From positions 39,419,604 through 39,483,603 of the forward strand of contig NC_091142.1 in NCBI RefSeq assembly GCF_041381155.1: a DNA stretch of 64,000 nt. The letters run 5' to 3'. Numbering within the stretch: the stretch's first letter is position 1; every line of letters begins with the position of its first letter. This DNA is from Argopecten irradians. Lineage: Eukaryota; Mollusca; Bivalvia; Pectinida; Pectinidae. This document shows, piece after piece, positions 1 through 15,000 of the stretch. The notes beneath the pieces were generated by a model that was not told the origin of the DNA, did no database searches, and saw nothing but the letters and a program-made list of their open reading frames with translations. The position numbers and the translations under genes are program-made.

Positions 1-57
1 TTTCTGATCCAATATGATTATTTTATATCTTCTGTTTCAAACTTTTAACAATTACAG

Positions 58-3000
58 AATGGTTACATTTCACACTTGATGACAAAGATGAAAATGACAA
101 TGAACCATATGATGTTGGTGAGATGTTTATACAAAGGTCAAGGTCATAATGAATAGTTTTACAGGGTCAAGGTTATTATTAATATTTTGCAGGATTAAGG
201 TCATAATTAATATTTTAAAGGGTCAAGGTTACAGTTTGGTTATGGGAGAATTATTAAAGGTCACTTCTATCAAACTACATCTATATTATGAATTTCCAAA
301 TTAAATCACAAATCATTCAAACACAAAATTTCCTTTGGAAAAAAAAATCTGAGCTTAGAACAATATTATTTATAGAAATCAAGCATTGTTTTTCATTATC
401 TATGTGTGGATCATATGTTGGTGGACGATGTTGAAGATACAAATAATGTCACATATAGCCCCGTTATACTAGACAGTACCGAACTACAGTCAAACCTCGA
501 TGATTCGAACTTCGATGAATCGAATTTCGCGCTGTATCGAACTTTTTGTCTGGTCCCGAATTTCTTCACTATATAACATTACTAACTAACCCATGTATGA
601 ATCGAAGTTTTATGAATCGAAGTTCTCGATGTATCGAACTTTTTTCATGGACCATTTGTTATAGAATCATAAGTAACTGACACTCGATGATTCGAATAAA
701 AATTTACCTGTACAGATCAGGTGTCATGTTCGCTGATACCCCGCGGCATGCTGTCAAACCTAACTGTTAGCTGTCTCGCGACGGCCCTTCGCCGGACAAT
801 AGGGATTATGACAGCTTGTGTTGCTTGCTTGCTATCATCAAGATAATTAATATCACTAATCAGGCCGATACACGGTGCTTTGTTTTTACAAGCTGCGTTA
901 TTAAATCATTAGTACGGCAAAGATACCGTTAGTCGTTTTGATGTTCGCCGCCGCCATTGGTAGCGGTTTGTAGAATTTACGGAACGGTAAATAGCGAGCC
1001 ACATTATTAATAACTCATACTCAAAACTGTTACATTGCACAACTTTGGCATAAATACTGGAGCAATTCGATCATTCTAAATCGAAGTATTTTGTAGGTGT
1101 TGTAGCGCTTTTGGTTCCTCCGTTTTAGTTGTTTACCACGTGTTTTCGTTTTTATATTCATTCCATAATATTAACCATCGCTTAAATAGTCACCAAATGA
1201 ACACATGTACATGGGTTAGGCCTTGTACACGTAAGTCTTGTTTATAATATACGTATGTATTGCTTACGATAGCAATACATGTGATTAATTGCATATTTTG
1301 TTTTTATTTTGTTTTGCTTGTGGTAAATACAATGATTATAAAGTTTACGGAACGGAGACGACATGTACACAACTACCACAGTTGGTCATGGTAAAAAAAA
1401 AACATCGGTCTAATTTCAACCACGAATAATTCGAAGTCTCGATGTTTCAAAGTTTTTCTGACGGTCCCTTGAACTTCGATACATCGAGGTTTGACTGTAT
1501 AAAATTTCAGTATAGAATGAAAAGATTTTTAGTTGTATTTGGTAACTGGGTGTATATTTTACTTATTGGCTCTAGGTAATTATCAGGCTGTACTCACTCT
1601 ATCATGTGGTATTAACACAAATATTTTAATAAAGAGACTAATCTGACATCTAATTAAGTCTTTTCTTTAGGCAAGACTATCAGTTGTCTGCCCTTTAATG
1701 CAGGTATATAATATAACGTCTTTTGTTTATGAGGAAAACATCATTCATTTGTACTTTCATCGCAAAAGCATGATATCAAAATCTAAACCTGCTTTCAGGA
1801 ATGATAACTTGATTATTTTATTTTTAGTGTAATACTAGTTTATCTTCTCTCTAAGGTTGGCTTTGATTGTGATGTCATGTAAGAGTAAAATATTTTTCAG
1901 AGAAAACAAAACTTTTGGACACAAACTCATAACAAACTTTATATACCTGCACGGGCAAGTCAGTGCTCCAGTTAAGCTGCGTACACAGGTAAAATACCCA
2001 TTGAAACCTGTCAATTACCCCTTATAATTGTTTGAACGTGTACAAATTACCCATACAATACTCAACCCAAATAGTATGACCGCTTACATCCAGATATAAA
2101 ACCAGAAGAAATTTAGTAGAATCAGGTTACTTCCAATTATTTTTAAGAGTCTAAATAATATGTGCTCTTGATTAAGATATATATTTACACAATTATTTGC
2201 ACATAATCTTTCAAAAGTGCTAGTACAATCACCCATCCCCCCTAAACATTATCTGGAGCACTGCAAATAACTCTGTAATATGAAATGATGGAATATTGGG
2301 AATGGTAAATCTAAAAGAGGATGAGGGTGAGATCTGACTTTCTATAGATCTGAATATTTATCTTACATATTTTCTCTATTGTAACTAAGAAACAAAACAT
2401 ATGAATCATTTCTGTTGTTTTTATTGATCTTTTTGTTTTTCACACGAAGCTGTTGATTTATGTGCCTGTTGATCTGACATCATTACACAATAAGGCTGAG
2501 TTCTGTGTGGGGTGAAATCAAACGCAATCAACATCAAAAGGCACCTAAGCTGAACATTAACTGATGAAAAGGAAATGTAGTTGTGTTTGACGTGGTATAA
2601 TGATTGACGATGGTCCCCAACCATCCCCTGTTCTCATCGCCTACCTGCATGTTGTTTTGAACGTCTGGCGCATGCATTTTTTTAATTGTATAGCTGTGTA
2701 TTGATTTGTGTGTGTTGCCGTGTCCAGAAAGCAGTTTCTAAGACTATTTACCATAATGACCAAATAAAAAGAAAAGTATTGTGAAGAAAAAGAAATGTAA
2801 AAAAAAAAAAAGTAAATTCATAACACAGCCATGAAAAGTAATAAGTTAGTCCTATTAAGGACTAACTCCTATAAAATTCTCATCATTATTCATGTACATT
2901 TTATCAAAATCAAACTGTCAGAGTTCATAGTTTATTAAATAAAAGTTCTTTATAAAACATTTATAAAATCCTGTTTACAGAACAAACTACAACATATGAC

Positions 3001-6000
3001 CGCACTGGTCGAACAGCGTACATCGAAGGCTGTAAAAAGATGGGCGTCGTACCTGCTTCCTACTTCCTGCGACACATGCATGACCAGAACCTTAGTATGA
3101 AGCACCATGGACTGGGATCTATGGGCATGAAACCCATAGCAATGTCTCTAATGGTAAGATCTATGGGCACAAAACCCATAGCATTGCCTCTTATGGCAAG
3201 GTAGATCTATGGACATGAAAAACCCATATCAATATATGTTATGGTATTGTAGACCTATGAGCATAAATCCCATAGCATAAATCCCATAGCAATGGCTAAC
3301 ATTATTAATGTTACATGTACCTTCCTGTTGCCCTTGGTTATATTAAACATTACTGCAGTACATGTACTTTGAAGTGCTGGAATCATAAGTGTATTTAAGC
3401 ATAAAGCCAAATAAAAAATAAAATATGTCTGCATAGGGTTACCTGACCTACCTTAATTTTTTTTACCACTTTTCTACAAAAAAATTTAAAGTTGGGATTT
3501 CATCTCAGACTCCGGTTCCGGCCATTATTTTAGAGTGAAAGACACTGAAATAACAAAAAATCCTCCCGACCGACCGACCGACAGACCCTATTTTGTTTTG
3601 CCAATGTAACCCTAAACCGACAATTTTTTTTGGCCTAAGTAATATACAATGTAGGTTTATTCTGCCAAGTATACAAATTACTATTATTGTCTGCAGACAA
3701 ACACCCAGATAGTGAAGCTGGACCTGAGTGATAACTGGCTCGGACATCATGGTGGACTGGCCGTGTGTGAGATGCTTAAAGAGAACTGCTTCATCACATT
3801 CCTGGTACATTTCATACAGTATATATATAAGATATAGTGGTTTACAGTTTATATCAGGGGAGATAACTAGGTTTACTACATTATATATTAGATGTAATAA
3901 TTTACAGTTAGGTAAGGGGAAATAACTTCAGATTTAACATGTTGTGAACATTAGATGTACTGGTTTACAGTTATGTAAGGGAAGATAACTTCATATTTAA
4001 CACTGTATGAACATTAGATGTTATGGTTTACAGTTATGTAAGGGGAGATAACTTCAGATTGAACACAGTATGAACATTAGATGTAATGGTTTACAATTAG
4101 GTAAGGGGAGATAACTTCAAATTTAACACAGTATGAACATTAGATGTAATGGTTTACAGTTATGTAAGGGGAGATAACTTCTATTGAACAAAAGACTATT
4201 GGTGGAGGAAAACAGCTGATGTTATGTATTTTAAATTCGTTATATACATTCATTTATTTCCTTTGTGTTTTTAAGGATTTATCAGACAACAAATTTGGGG
4301 CACACATGGCAGAACATTTAGGGAAAATTCTCAATGCTAACTCAACACTTACACATATCATATTAGCAGGTAAGCAATTCATATGATATGCACATATCAC
4401 CCTCCTGATGATGTATGGGGTGAGACTTTATGTTTGAATGGTATTTCAAGCTAAAAGATTGTTAAGAAAAAATTCTTCAATTAATTTTGCTGTTGTTATT
4501 GAACTTGTTCACCCCTGAAATTTCATAATGGACTGGTCTAAACTTTGATTTAGAAGAGTCTAATATGTCTTCAAGGATGAACGAGTTAATGAATTTGATG
4601 ATAAGGCTTGTTGTTAGTAATGTTTGTTTGTATTTACAGGTAACGACTTTGACGATACAGCTGCCTTGGCTTTTGCTGATGTTATCATGGTACGGTCCAT
4701 TCTTTGAATTATAATTCTAATTTTAATGAACTTTATCGCATTTATTTGGCTAAATAATGATAAAACGCAAGTCTTAGAATGGATATTACTAAATTGACTC
4801 ATGGCATAGGATATAAAGTACAGTCAAACCTTGATGTTTCAAAGTTCAACGGACCGACAGAACAACTTCAAAACATTGAGACTTCGAATCATTCGTGATT
4901 GGAATCAAACCAATGTTTTTTTACCAAGACCAAATGTGGTAGTTGTGTACATGTCGTCTCAGTTCCGTAAACTTTATAATCATTGTGTTCACCACAAACA
5001 AAACAAAATAAAAACGAAGTATTCAATTAATCACATGTATTGCTATTGTTAGCAATATATTATAAACAAGACTTACATGTACTAGGCCTAACCCATGTAC
5101 ATATGGTGACTATTAAAGCGATGGTTAATATTATGGAATAAATATAAAAACGAAAACATGTGTAAAAACGAAACTAAAAAGAAGAAACTGAAAGCGCTAC
5201 AACGCCTCCAAAAATACTTCGGTTTAGAATGATGGATTTGCTCCAGTATAAATGCCGAAGTTTTGTAATGTAACAGCTTTGAGTATGAGATACTCTATTA
5301 TGTGGCTCGCTATTTACAATTCTGTAAATTCTACAAACCACTACCAGTGGCGGTGGCAAACATCAAAAACGACTAACAGTATCTTTGCCGTACTAATGAT
5401 TTAATAACGTAGCTTTTAAAAACAAAGCACCCGGTATCGGCGTGATCAGTGATATTAATTATTTTGATGGTATCAAGCAAGCAACACAAGCTGTCATAAT
5501 CCCTATTGTCTGGCGAAGGTCTGTCCCGAGACAGGTGTGACAGCATGCCGCGGGGTATCGGCGAACACCTGATCTGTACAGGTAAATTTTTAATCGAATC
5601 ATCAAGTGTCAATTACCTATGATTCTATAACAAATGACCAATGAAAAAAAATTGATACATCGAGAACTTTGATTCATAAAACTACGATTCATACATGGGT
5701 TTGTTAGTAATGTTATATAGTGAAGAAAGGGGCCAAACAAAACGTTTGACACACTATTACAGGTGAGAAATTCGATTCATTGGAGTTTGAATCATCAAGG
5801 TTTGACTGTATCAAGGATGAGGATCTTAGCTTCCCCCTTTCATAACAAATGGTGATTAAAACAAAGAATTTTCCTTGGTTCCAAGAAATTTGTTATAACC
5901 ATGTTTCACAGGTAATTTGATCACAATAAGTTATAATGCAAATAAAGTCCTAAATTTAAAATCATTGTGTTTATATAATTTTTTTTCTAGAATACAACAA

Positions 6001-9000
6001 AAATAGAGTACCTAAATTTGAGTCGGAATGTGATTGGAGAGCTAGGGGGTATGGCACTAGGCCCCGCCATTGCTGAAAATAGCTCTCTGAAGGAACTTGA
6101 CCTCAGCTGGAACTCTCTACGCAGGAAGGGTGCTATAGCTCTCGCACAGGGAATTAAGGTAAAGATTTATTAAGTGATTGTCAATATTCGGAAATTAAAA
6201 AACATGCATGTTTTAAAGTGGAAAGGCAGTGTATTCAGCACAATGAATGCTTTTACAAGGTGTATAGCTGATTATTTTTGCTTGTCAAAAATTTTGTAGT
6301 TTTTACCGATAAAATAGATACATGTACCTAAACAGTTCATGGAAATAAAAAAAAATGTTTTATTTTTCACTTGAAAATAAATACCGAAAGATAGGTTGTT
6401 TGTATTAAATTTAATGTCCTGTGAAGTTAAAAAATGTCCCCATGAAAAAACTGTGTGGTTCAAATGTTGTTTCTATTATTATAAAAAACAAAAGATCTTA
6501 CAACTGTAGGAGAGATATTTTACCTTTGTGACCATTATGAAGTGATGTTTGCTTTTATATTTATACAAATCTACTGTAATGTTTGCTATTATATTTATAC
6601 AAATCTACTGTAATGTTTGCTATTATATTTATACAAATCTACTGTAATGTTTGCTATTATATTTATACAAATCTACTGTAATATTTGCTATTATATTTAT
6701 ACAAATCTACTGTAATGTTTGCTATTATATTTATACAAATCTACTGTAATGTTTGCTATTATATTTATACAAATCTACTGTAATGTTTGCTATTATATTT
6801 ATTCAAATCTACTGTAATATTTGCTGTTCTTTTTAGCATAATATATACATGAAGAAAATCAACTTGTCCTGGAATGGTTTCGGACTAGATGGGTCTATAG
6901 CTATGTGTGACGCTCTCAAAAACAACCAGACATTGGAGGAGTTAGATTTAACGTGAGTTCTGGTGCTAGAAATCAGTATATTCTGACCATATATACCCTC
7001 TAAATACATGTTAGCATAACAATATATTCAAGTTTCGTCAAGTTTATTGAGTCACAACCTGATCACAGAACAAAATTGGCCCACCTAAGCTAGCAAATGT
7101 TGTTAGCTAGACTCAAGGTATCAACTTTACACCAGAGTCTATTTTTTTCTTGAAAATGATGATCTCCTTCAGTTTGATGTTTTTCATTTAAATTGAATTT
7201 GATTTTTTTCCTACAGGAATAACCGTATAACTGCCGAGGGTGCTGTGATATTAGGCAAAGGAATAGCTGCGAATGAGACTCTCGTGTCTCTAAAGGTAAA
7301 CCTTCTGATATAGAACGACTGCTAAAGAGGGACTATGCAAGGTCTTTATACACAGGTCAAAGTAGGTGTCTCGAAGTGTTCAAATTGATCAATTGGGACA
7401 CAAAGAAAGTGATCTTATTACAGCAGGTGGTCAGTATACAAGTGTGGTGAAACAATTTAGTATTCTCTATTATTGTAAAACTGTGTAAACAAACAAATAT
7501 ATTTTTGTCTGTAGTTACAACTGAATTCCTGGATAGATACTCTAAAGAGTAGAAAACAGGAGAGGAAAGCAGTTTATTATAACCGCCTCAACAAAGTTAA
7601 AGGGGGGGAGGGGTATACTGGAATTGGGTTTTCCATCCATCCGTCTCTCTGTCTGTCTGTAGGCACAACTTTTCCCGGCAAACTCCTTCTAAACTGTGGA
7701 CCAGATTTTGATAAGATTCAGTACGCAGAACCCTGACATAAAAGGAAGTTGAGTAAACTTTATAGGGTTCTTTATTGTCCCCTATTAATGGAATTATTAC
7801 TAATTAAATGACCTAATTAGCCCGAGCAGGAGGTATTCTTCTGCCACTCTGGCGACAGTTGTAGTTGAGATAAGTAAATAACTCGTCAAGGACATACATG
7901 ATTGTGCTATCATCATAACCTGTGGTTTATATATTAACAGATGGGTAAGAATCCGATGCAGAGTGCTGGGTGCTATGGAATATGTGCTGCCATTTTACGC
8001 AATCCTAACAGCATTTTAAAGGAGCTAGATTTTTCTGTGAGTATCTGATGTTTAATTCACATCATTCATTTTGTTTTTACTGTTAACGTGTTTGAGTAGC
8101 TCATATAAAGATACAAATATTTATTTCCAAATTAAACTTTCAGAGGATAAATCAACTAAGTCATCATTTTCTCTACCAAAACAAAAGGAAATGTGAAAAT
8201 CTGAAATGCATGTTGCTGATTATGTACATGTTTTTGATAAATTGAGGTACCAATAACGGTTGACAGAGATAACACTCAAAAAAATTAAATGAAGGGACAT
8301 CTTTATTTTAGTAAACTAGCTACAATGTGAAATAATGTTTTTCTTTTAACAGGATATTCTTGTGAACAATGACTTTAATGATATTTACAAACAAGTGCAA
8401 GAACAATGCCCTGATATGAAATTAAAACATGGGGGAATGGAGCCCCCTAAAAAGCCAAAGAAACCTGTCCACCCCATGGTCAAACTGGCCAACTACATAC
8501 AGAAAAACAACCTCAGGCTTGTGGACTTCTTCAATAAGTTTGATAAAGATGGAAGTATGAGTGTGACGTACGAAGAGTTCCAACAAGGCATAGAGGTAGG
8601 TAGACAAGGATATACAATGTATATTAGTGCTCAGTCTGCATATATCACAGAGTTATCTGCCCTTGAGGGTAGGTACTGATTGATATGTGGTGTTTTATGA
8701 TTGTATCGACATATTATTTTTAGAGAAAACGGCGTAATATTTGCTTACAAAGTAATGAGGTCACAATTGATACCTACTGCAAGGGAGATAACTCTGTTGT
8801 AAACCAAGATGTTCTTGGCTCTTAAAAGTACTTTGTGTTTTAAAGCTGACCCTTTCTACACAGACAAAAAAAAATATATTCACATTTACAGTGCACACAG
8901 ATGATATTGCATAATTATGATATTTAAGTTTGTTGCATTCAAATATATAGACCATTTGTAAACAGATAACTTCTATACTCATATGAATATAAATAAATTG

Positions 9001-12000
9001 TTTCTGTGTATGAGAAATGATTGGTATGCTTTAACTTCCTCAACATAGACAGGTCTGTGACATTACAAGAATATATGTTGTTATGATATATGATATGTAT
9101 ACAAAAACAAGGTAGTAATGTGATACATATAAGCCAAACCTTTATAATGTTTTCTCCAGTGTGCAAAGTTTGCTTTAAACCGTCTCAGTTTTTGTCGAAA
9201 CAAGGTAACTAGTGATAGGTGTTGTAAAGCTAAGAAAATAATGCGCAAACATGTTGTGACTACAATAAATTTATACTACTGGTTGTCAAGGTACCTGCTG
9301 AGAACTTGATCACCATCGGTTGTCATGGTACCAGCTGAGAACTTGATCACCATTGGTTGTCATGGTACCAGCTGAGAACTTGGTCACCATTGGTTGTCAT
9401 GGCACCAGCTGAGAACTTGATCACCATGCATTGTTTGTCACGGCACCAGCTGAGAATTTGATCACCATCGGTTGTCCTGGTACCAGCTGAGAATTTGATC
9501 ACCATTGGTTGTCATGGTACCAGCAAAGTATTTGATCACCATTGGTTGTCATGGTACCAGCTGAGAATTTGATCACCATTGGTTGTCATGGTACTAGCTG
9601 AGAACTTGATCACCATTGGTTGTCAGGGCACCTAGCTGAGAACTTGATCACCATTGGTTGTCAGGGCACCAGCTGAGAACTTGATCACAATTGGTTGTCA
9701 TGGTACCAGCTGAGAACTTGATCACCATTGGTTGTCAGGGCACCAGCTGAGAACTTGATCACCATTGGTTGTCAGGGCACCAGCTGAGAACTTGATCACA
9801 ATTGGTTGTCATGGTACCAGCTGAGAACTTGATCACAATTGGTTGTCATGGTACCAGCTGAGAACTTGATCACCATTGGGTGTCATGGCACCAGCTGAGA
9901 ATTTTATCACCACTGGTTGTCCTGGTACCTGCTGAGAACTTAATCACCATTGGTTGTCCTGGTACCAGCTGAGAACTTGATCACCACTGGTTGTCCTGGT
10001 ACCAGCTGAGAACTTGATCACCACTGGTTGTCCTGGTACCAACTGAGAACTTAATCACCATTGGTTGTCCTGGTACCAGCTGAGAATTTGATCACCACTG
10101 GTTGTCCTGGTACCTGCTGAGAACTTAATCACCATTGGTTGTCCTGGTACCAGCTGAGAACTTGATCACCACTGGTTGTCCTGGTACCAGCTGAGAACTT
10201 GATCACCACTGGTTGTCCTGGTACCAACTGAGAACTTAATCACCATTGGTTGTCCTGGTACCAGCTGAGAATTTGATCACCATCGGTTGTCATCGTACCA
10301 GCTGAGAACTTGATCACCACTGGTTGTCCTGGTACCAACTGAGAACTTAATCACCATTGGTTGTCCTGGTACCAGCTGAGAATTTGATCACCATCGGTTG
10401 TCATCGTACCAGCTGAGAACTTGATCACCACTGGTTGTCCTGTTACCAGCTGAGAACTTGATCACCACTGGTTGTCAAGGTACCTGTTGAGAACTTGATC
10501 ACCATCGGTTGTCATGGTACCAGCTGAGAACTTGATCACCATTGGTTGTCATGGTACCAGCTGAGAATTTGATCACTACTGGTTGTCCTGGTACCAGCTA
10601 AGAACTTGATCACCATTGTTTGTCACGGCACCAGCTGAGAATTTGATTACCACTAGTTGTCATGGCACCAGCTTAGAACTTTATCACCACTGGTTGTCCT
10701 GGTACCAATTGAGAATTTGATCATCTTTGTGGTTGTCGTGGTGTTGAGCTGGGAACTTGATTCATTATCATCTGTTGTCATGTAATTGGACCAGGGAACT
10801 ATAAAAGTTCCTATGGCATCAGGATGTTTGTGTTTGTTATTACTGCAGGATGTGTTGTCATGGCACCAGATAGTATTCACAAATAATTCTATAAAGGAAT
10901 ATAAAATTGACTTTTTGTTGTAGAGTTAGTTATGCCACCAGAAGTAATTCAGGTTTTATTTTGTGTGGTGTTACAATAAGTGCTGTGGTCATATTAATGC
11001 ATGATGGATATATATGATGGTTACTTATATTTGTATTTACATAGTGTATTTATCAGGTGTTAACTTATTAATTACAATTACATTTCAATTTAATGATTTA
11101 TCTATTTGTTATGAAAAAAAGTTTTATGGTGGTTTTTTTTTCTGCATTTTGCATTTTGACATATTGAAATAATTTTAAATGAACATATCAAATTGAAGTT
11201 ATCAGACTCTAAACTTTCAATCTTGTATTGATTTCAGTATAATCTGCGTAACAAGCATTTCATTTAAAATGTACAGAATTATATTTTGATTATCAAGATT
11301 TAAAGCTTGTATTACTATATATCAATCATATTAATGTAATAGTATTATTGCAATCTAAATCTTAAACTTCAAAGATCAAAATACATAACATATGATCAGA
11401 AATGTTGATTGATATTACAATGATAAATCTATAGAAAAGTCAGTGAAATATAAAGAAAATATGTTTTTTGAGCTTTGCATATTTTATAGACCATTACTTA
11501 CTAATCTAGATTGGCTGTATGTGTGGGTTACCATTGTGGGAAAGTGGTGTTGTTTTACTTAAATACTCAAATAAATCAGAAATATATTGTGCAAAATGGC
11601 ATGTTTTTTTAATATTTATAAAAATTGTATAAATAATATATAAGATATATATAATTCTTGTGCAAAATTAATTATATCTTATATGGCAATTGTATATCGA
11701 TTGATATATCTGTGTAAAGTACACTGTACATTTCTTTACCTCATTATTGTCTCTTGATTGTTGGCAATCTTTACTTTTATGAAATTGGGTAATTTTTTTT
11801 CTAGAAGTTAAGAAAAAAAGGTTTAAATGTATAGTACATGTTATCATGTTTTCATGATTGTTCTTGTAGTAATATCTCAGTGAAATAATTATTGAAAACC
11901 TTTTTACTACAAGACTTTTTTTGTGAGCTATAACTATTTTGTGTGACTGTCTGCAGGAGACGGGTATCAAATTGTCCAGTGATGAAGTGAGTCAGCTGCT

Positions 12001-15000
12001 ACTGGAACTGGACAGTGACGGTGACGGTGAAATCAACTACAGGTAGGTAACCTTGGCCCTCGAGTCTGACCCTCGGGCCTAAAACATATATCTTGAGTTA
12101 TAGACTATGCTGTTAGAATCTCTAGTGTCATGTTTTATATACAAGAATAGTCTCACACTTAGCAATATTGTAACCTGTATCCGTAGTCCAAAAAAATGTT
12201 TTATTAGAGTTATGGCCCTTGTTTGGTCTAATATATAACTGTAGTCCAAAAACTGTTTTAGTAGAGTTGTGACCCTTGTTTGACCTGTTATAAATAACTG
12301 TAGTCCAAAAAATGTTTTACTATAGTTATGGCCCTTGTTTGGCCTGATATATATAAATGTAGTCCAAAAAAGTGTTTTACTAGAGTTGTGGCCCTTGTTT
12401 GGCCTGATATATATAAATGTAGTCCAAAAAAGTGATTTACTAGAGTTGTGGCCCTTATTTGGCCTGTTATATAAAACTGTAATCCAAAAAAATGTTTTAC
12501 TAGAATTGTGGCCCTTATATGGCCTGTTATTTATAACTGTAGTCCAAAAAAATGTTTTTACTAGAGTTGTGGCCCGTGTTTGGCCTGTTATATATAACTT
12601 TAGTCCAAAAAAGTGTTTGACTAGAGTTATGGCTCTTGTTTTACCTACTTGTACAGACATGGCCTGTTACCATTGACTGATAAACTATAAATATGGAAAC
12701 GGTGATTACTATTTAACAAGACATGCTGCAGAAATCTCAGAAATTTTGGGCCCTTATATTTTGTGAAATATTTAAGGAAATGGTTATGAAAATGATTCAA
12801 ATATTCATAAAGAAAAAAATCATACATGGTAGATTAGAAAGAGTATAGCTGTGTAGTAGATTTATTGTATTCTGTGTTATCAAACTCCTATTTCACAATA
12901 TTGTACTATGTATGCATGTTATGTGTTCACTATACATGATTTTATATACATATAGCAAAATTAATATTCTATATTAATGCATCAAGGCTAATTTTCTTTC
13001 TGTAATTTTGTATTTTACTTGTAATGCTTGCTTTTTAGCAATTTTTAAGTATATTTTTTCAAAGATATCCTCTTGACATATCTTCTATTTCTACAAGTCA
13101 TCATGACAATAAAGAATGATCTGCATGTTGCCTGGTAATACTGAGTATTATGCCAGCTTTTAGAGGTAACAACAATGTCTAGCTTGTTAGAGTCTGTATA
13201 TTAACTAGCTATGGCTGCCGACAGTCTTGTTTCAGAAGTAGGCATGGTACCAGTAGCAGTAAGTATAGTGACACTGCAGCAATGTAACATTGACTAACGG
13301 TTTGGCTCATAGAGGCACTAATCCTATACAACCTATAGGTTAATCCTATACAGCCTAAAGGTGACGGTGGGGGTCATAGAGGCACTTAATCCTATATATC
13401 CTGAAGGTTCATCCTATAGGGTAAAGGTGATGGTGTGGGTCATAGAGGTACTAATCATATACAACCTTAAGGTTAATCCTATACAGCCTAAAGGTGATGG
13501 AGGGGGTCATAGAGGCACTAATCCTGTAAACCTATAGGTTAATCCTATACAGTCTAAAGGTGACGGTGGGGGTCATAGAGGCACTAATCCTATATATCCT
13601 GAAGGTTCATCCTATAGGGTAAAGGTAATGGTGGGGGTCATAGAGGTACTAATCCTGTACAACCTATAGGTTAATCCTATACAGCCTAAAGGTGACGGTG
13701 TGGCTCATAGAGGTACTAATCCTGTACAACCTATAGGTTAATCTTATATAGCCTAAAGGTGACGGTGGGGGTCATAGAGGTTCTAAACCTGTACAACCTA
13801 TAGGTTAATCCTATAGAGCATAAAGGTGATGGTGGGGGTCATAGAGGTACTAATCATATACAACCTATAGGTTAATCCTATACAGCCTAAAGGTGACGGT
13901 GGGGGTCATAGAGGCACTAATCCTGTACAACCTATAGGTTAATCCTATACAGTCTAAAGGTGATATGGGGGTTATAGAGGCCCATAATCCTATATATCCT
14001 GAAGGTGTATCCTATAGGCTAAAGGTGACGGTGGGGGTCATAGAGGCACTTAATCCTATACAACCTATAGGTTAATCCTATAGAGCATAAAGGTGATGGT
14101 GTGGGTCATAGAGGTACTAATCATATACAACCTTAAGGTTAGGTTAATCCTATACAGTCTAAAGGTGACGGTGGGGGTCATAGAGGTACTAAACTTGTAC
14201 AACCTATAGGTTAATCCTATAGGTTAAAGGTGATGGTGGGGTCATAGATGCACTAATTCTATACAACCTATAGGTTAATCCTATACAGCCTAAAGGTGAT
14301 GGTGGGGGTCATAGAGGTACTAATCCTGTACAACCTATAGGTTAATCCTATAGGCTAAAGGTGATGGTGGGGTCATAGATGCACTAATTCTATACAACAT
14401 TTAGGTTAATCCTATACAGCCTAAAGGTGATGGTGGGGGTCATAGAGGCACTAATCCTATACTTTGTTTGTTTGTTTGTTTGATTAATTAACGTCCTATT
14501 AACAGCTATGGTCATGAAAGGACAGCCTCCCATGTATGTGGTGTGTTGTGTGTATGTTGTGCAAGGTTCGTGTTTACTGCGGTATGTTCATGTTGTGTCT
14601 TCTTGTATAGTGGAACTTTTGCCCTTTATATAGTGCTATATCACTGGAGCATGCCACCGAAGACACCAAGCAACACACCCCACCCGGTCACATTATACTT
14701 ACAACGGGCGAACCAGTCGTCCCACTCCCTTTTTGCTGAGCGCTAAGCAGGAGCAGAAACTACCACTTTTATAGACTTTGGTGTGTCTCAGGGGAAAGAA
14801 CCCAGAGCCTTCCTCACAGGGGCGAACGCTCAACTCAAGGCCAAATGTGAGGCGGTGTCAAGGGAGACGTTAGGAAAGATAAAGTCAGTTAGGAAGAATA
14901 GAAAAGATAAGATCCTTAATTTAGTCGCCTTTTACGATCATGCAATAGGGGCAACAGGTGCAATTCTAACGCCCTACCTGCAGGGCTAACTAATCCTATA

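Noticed and set aside
5174..5612. Minus-strand frames in the Tigger-like element
   Set aside because: They lack any transposase motif and are short; the element looks non-autonomous.
8596..8679. Extension of the EF-hand reading frame past exon 10
   Set aside because: A consensus donor (GAG|GTAGGT) is present and the extension enters a MITE; it is intron read-through.
9281..10770. CRISPR-like regular repeats
   Set aside because: Units are contiguous with no unique spacers, and the context is an intron in an animal gene; this is a minisatellite.
12079..12676. Long open frames on both strands (193 and 113 codons)
   Set aside because: Both are generated by the 60-bp minisatellite, whose period is a multiple of three; the peptides are simple repeats (for example GQTRATTLVK-type units).
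14783..14989. 68-codon frame with a lysine-rich peptide
   Set aside because: Part of the inserted dispersed element; no known domain and no sign of expression, so not annotated as a gene.
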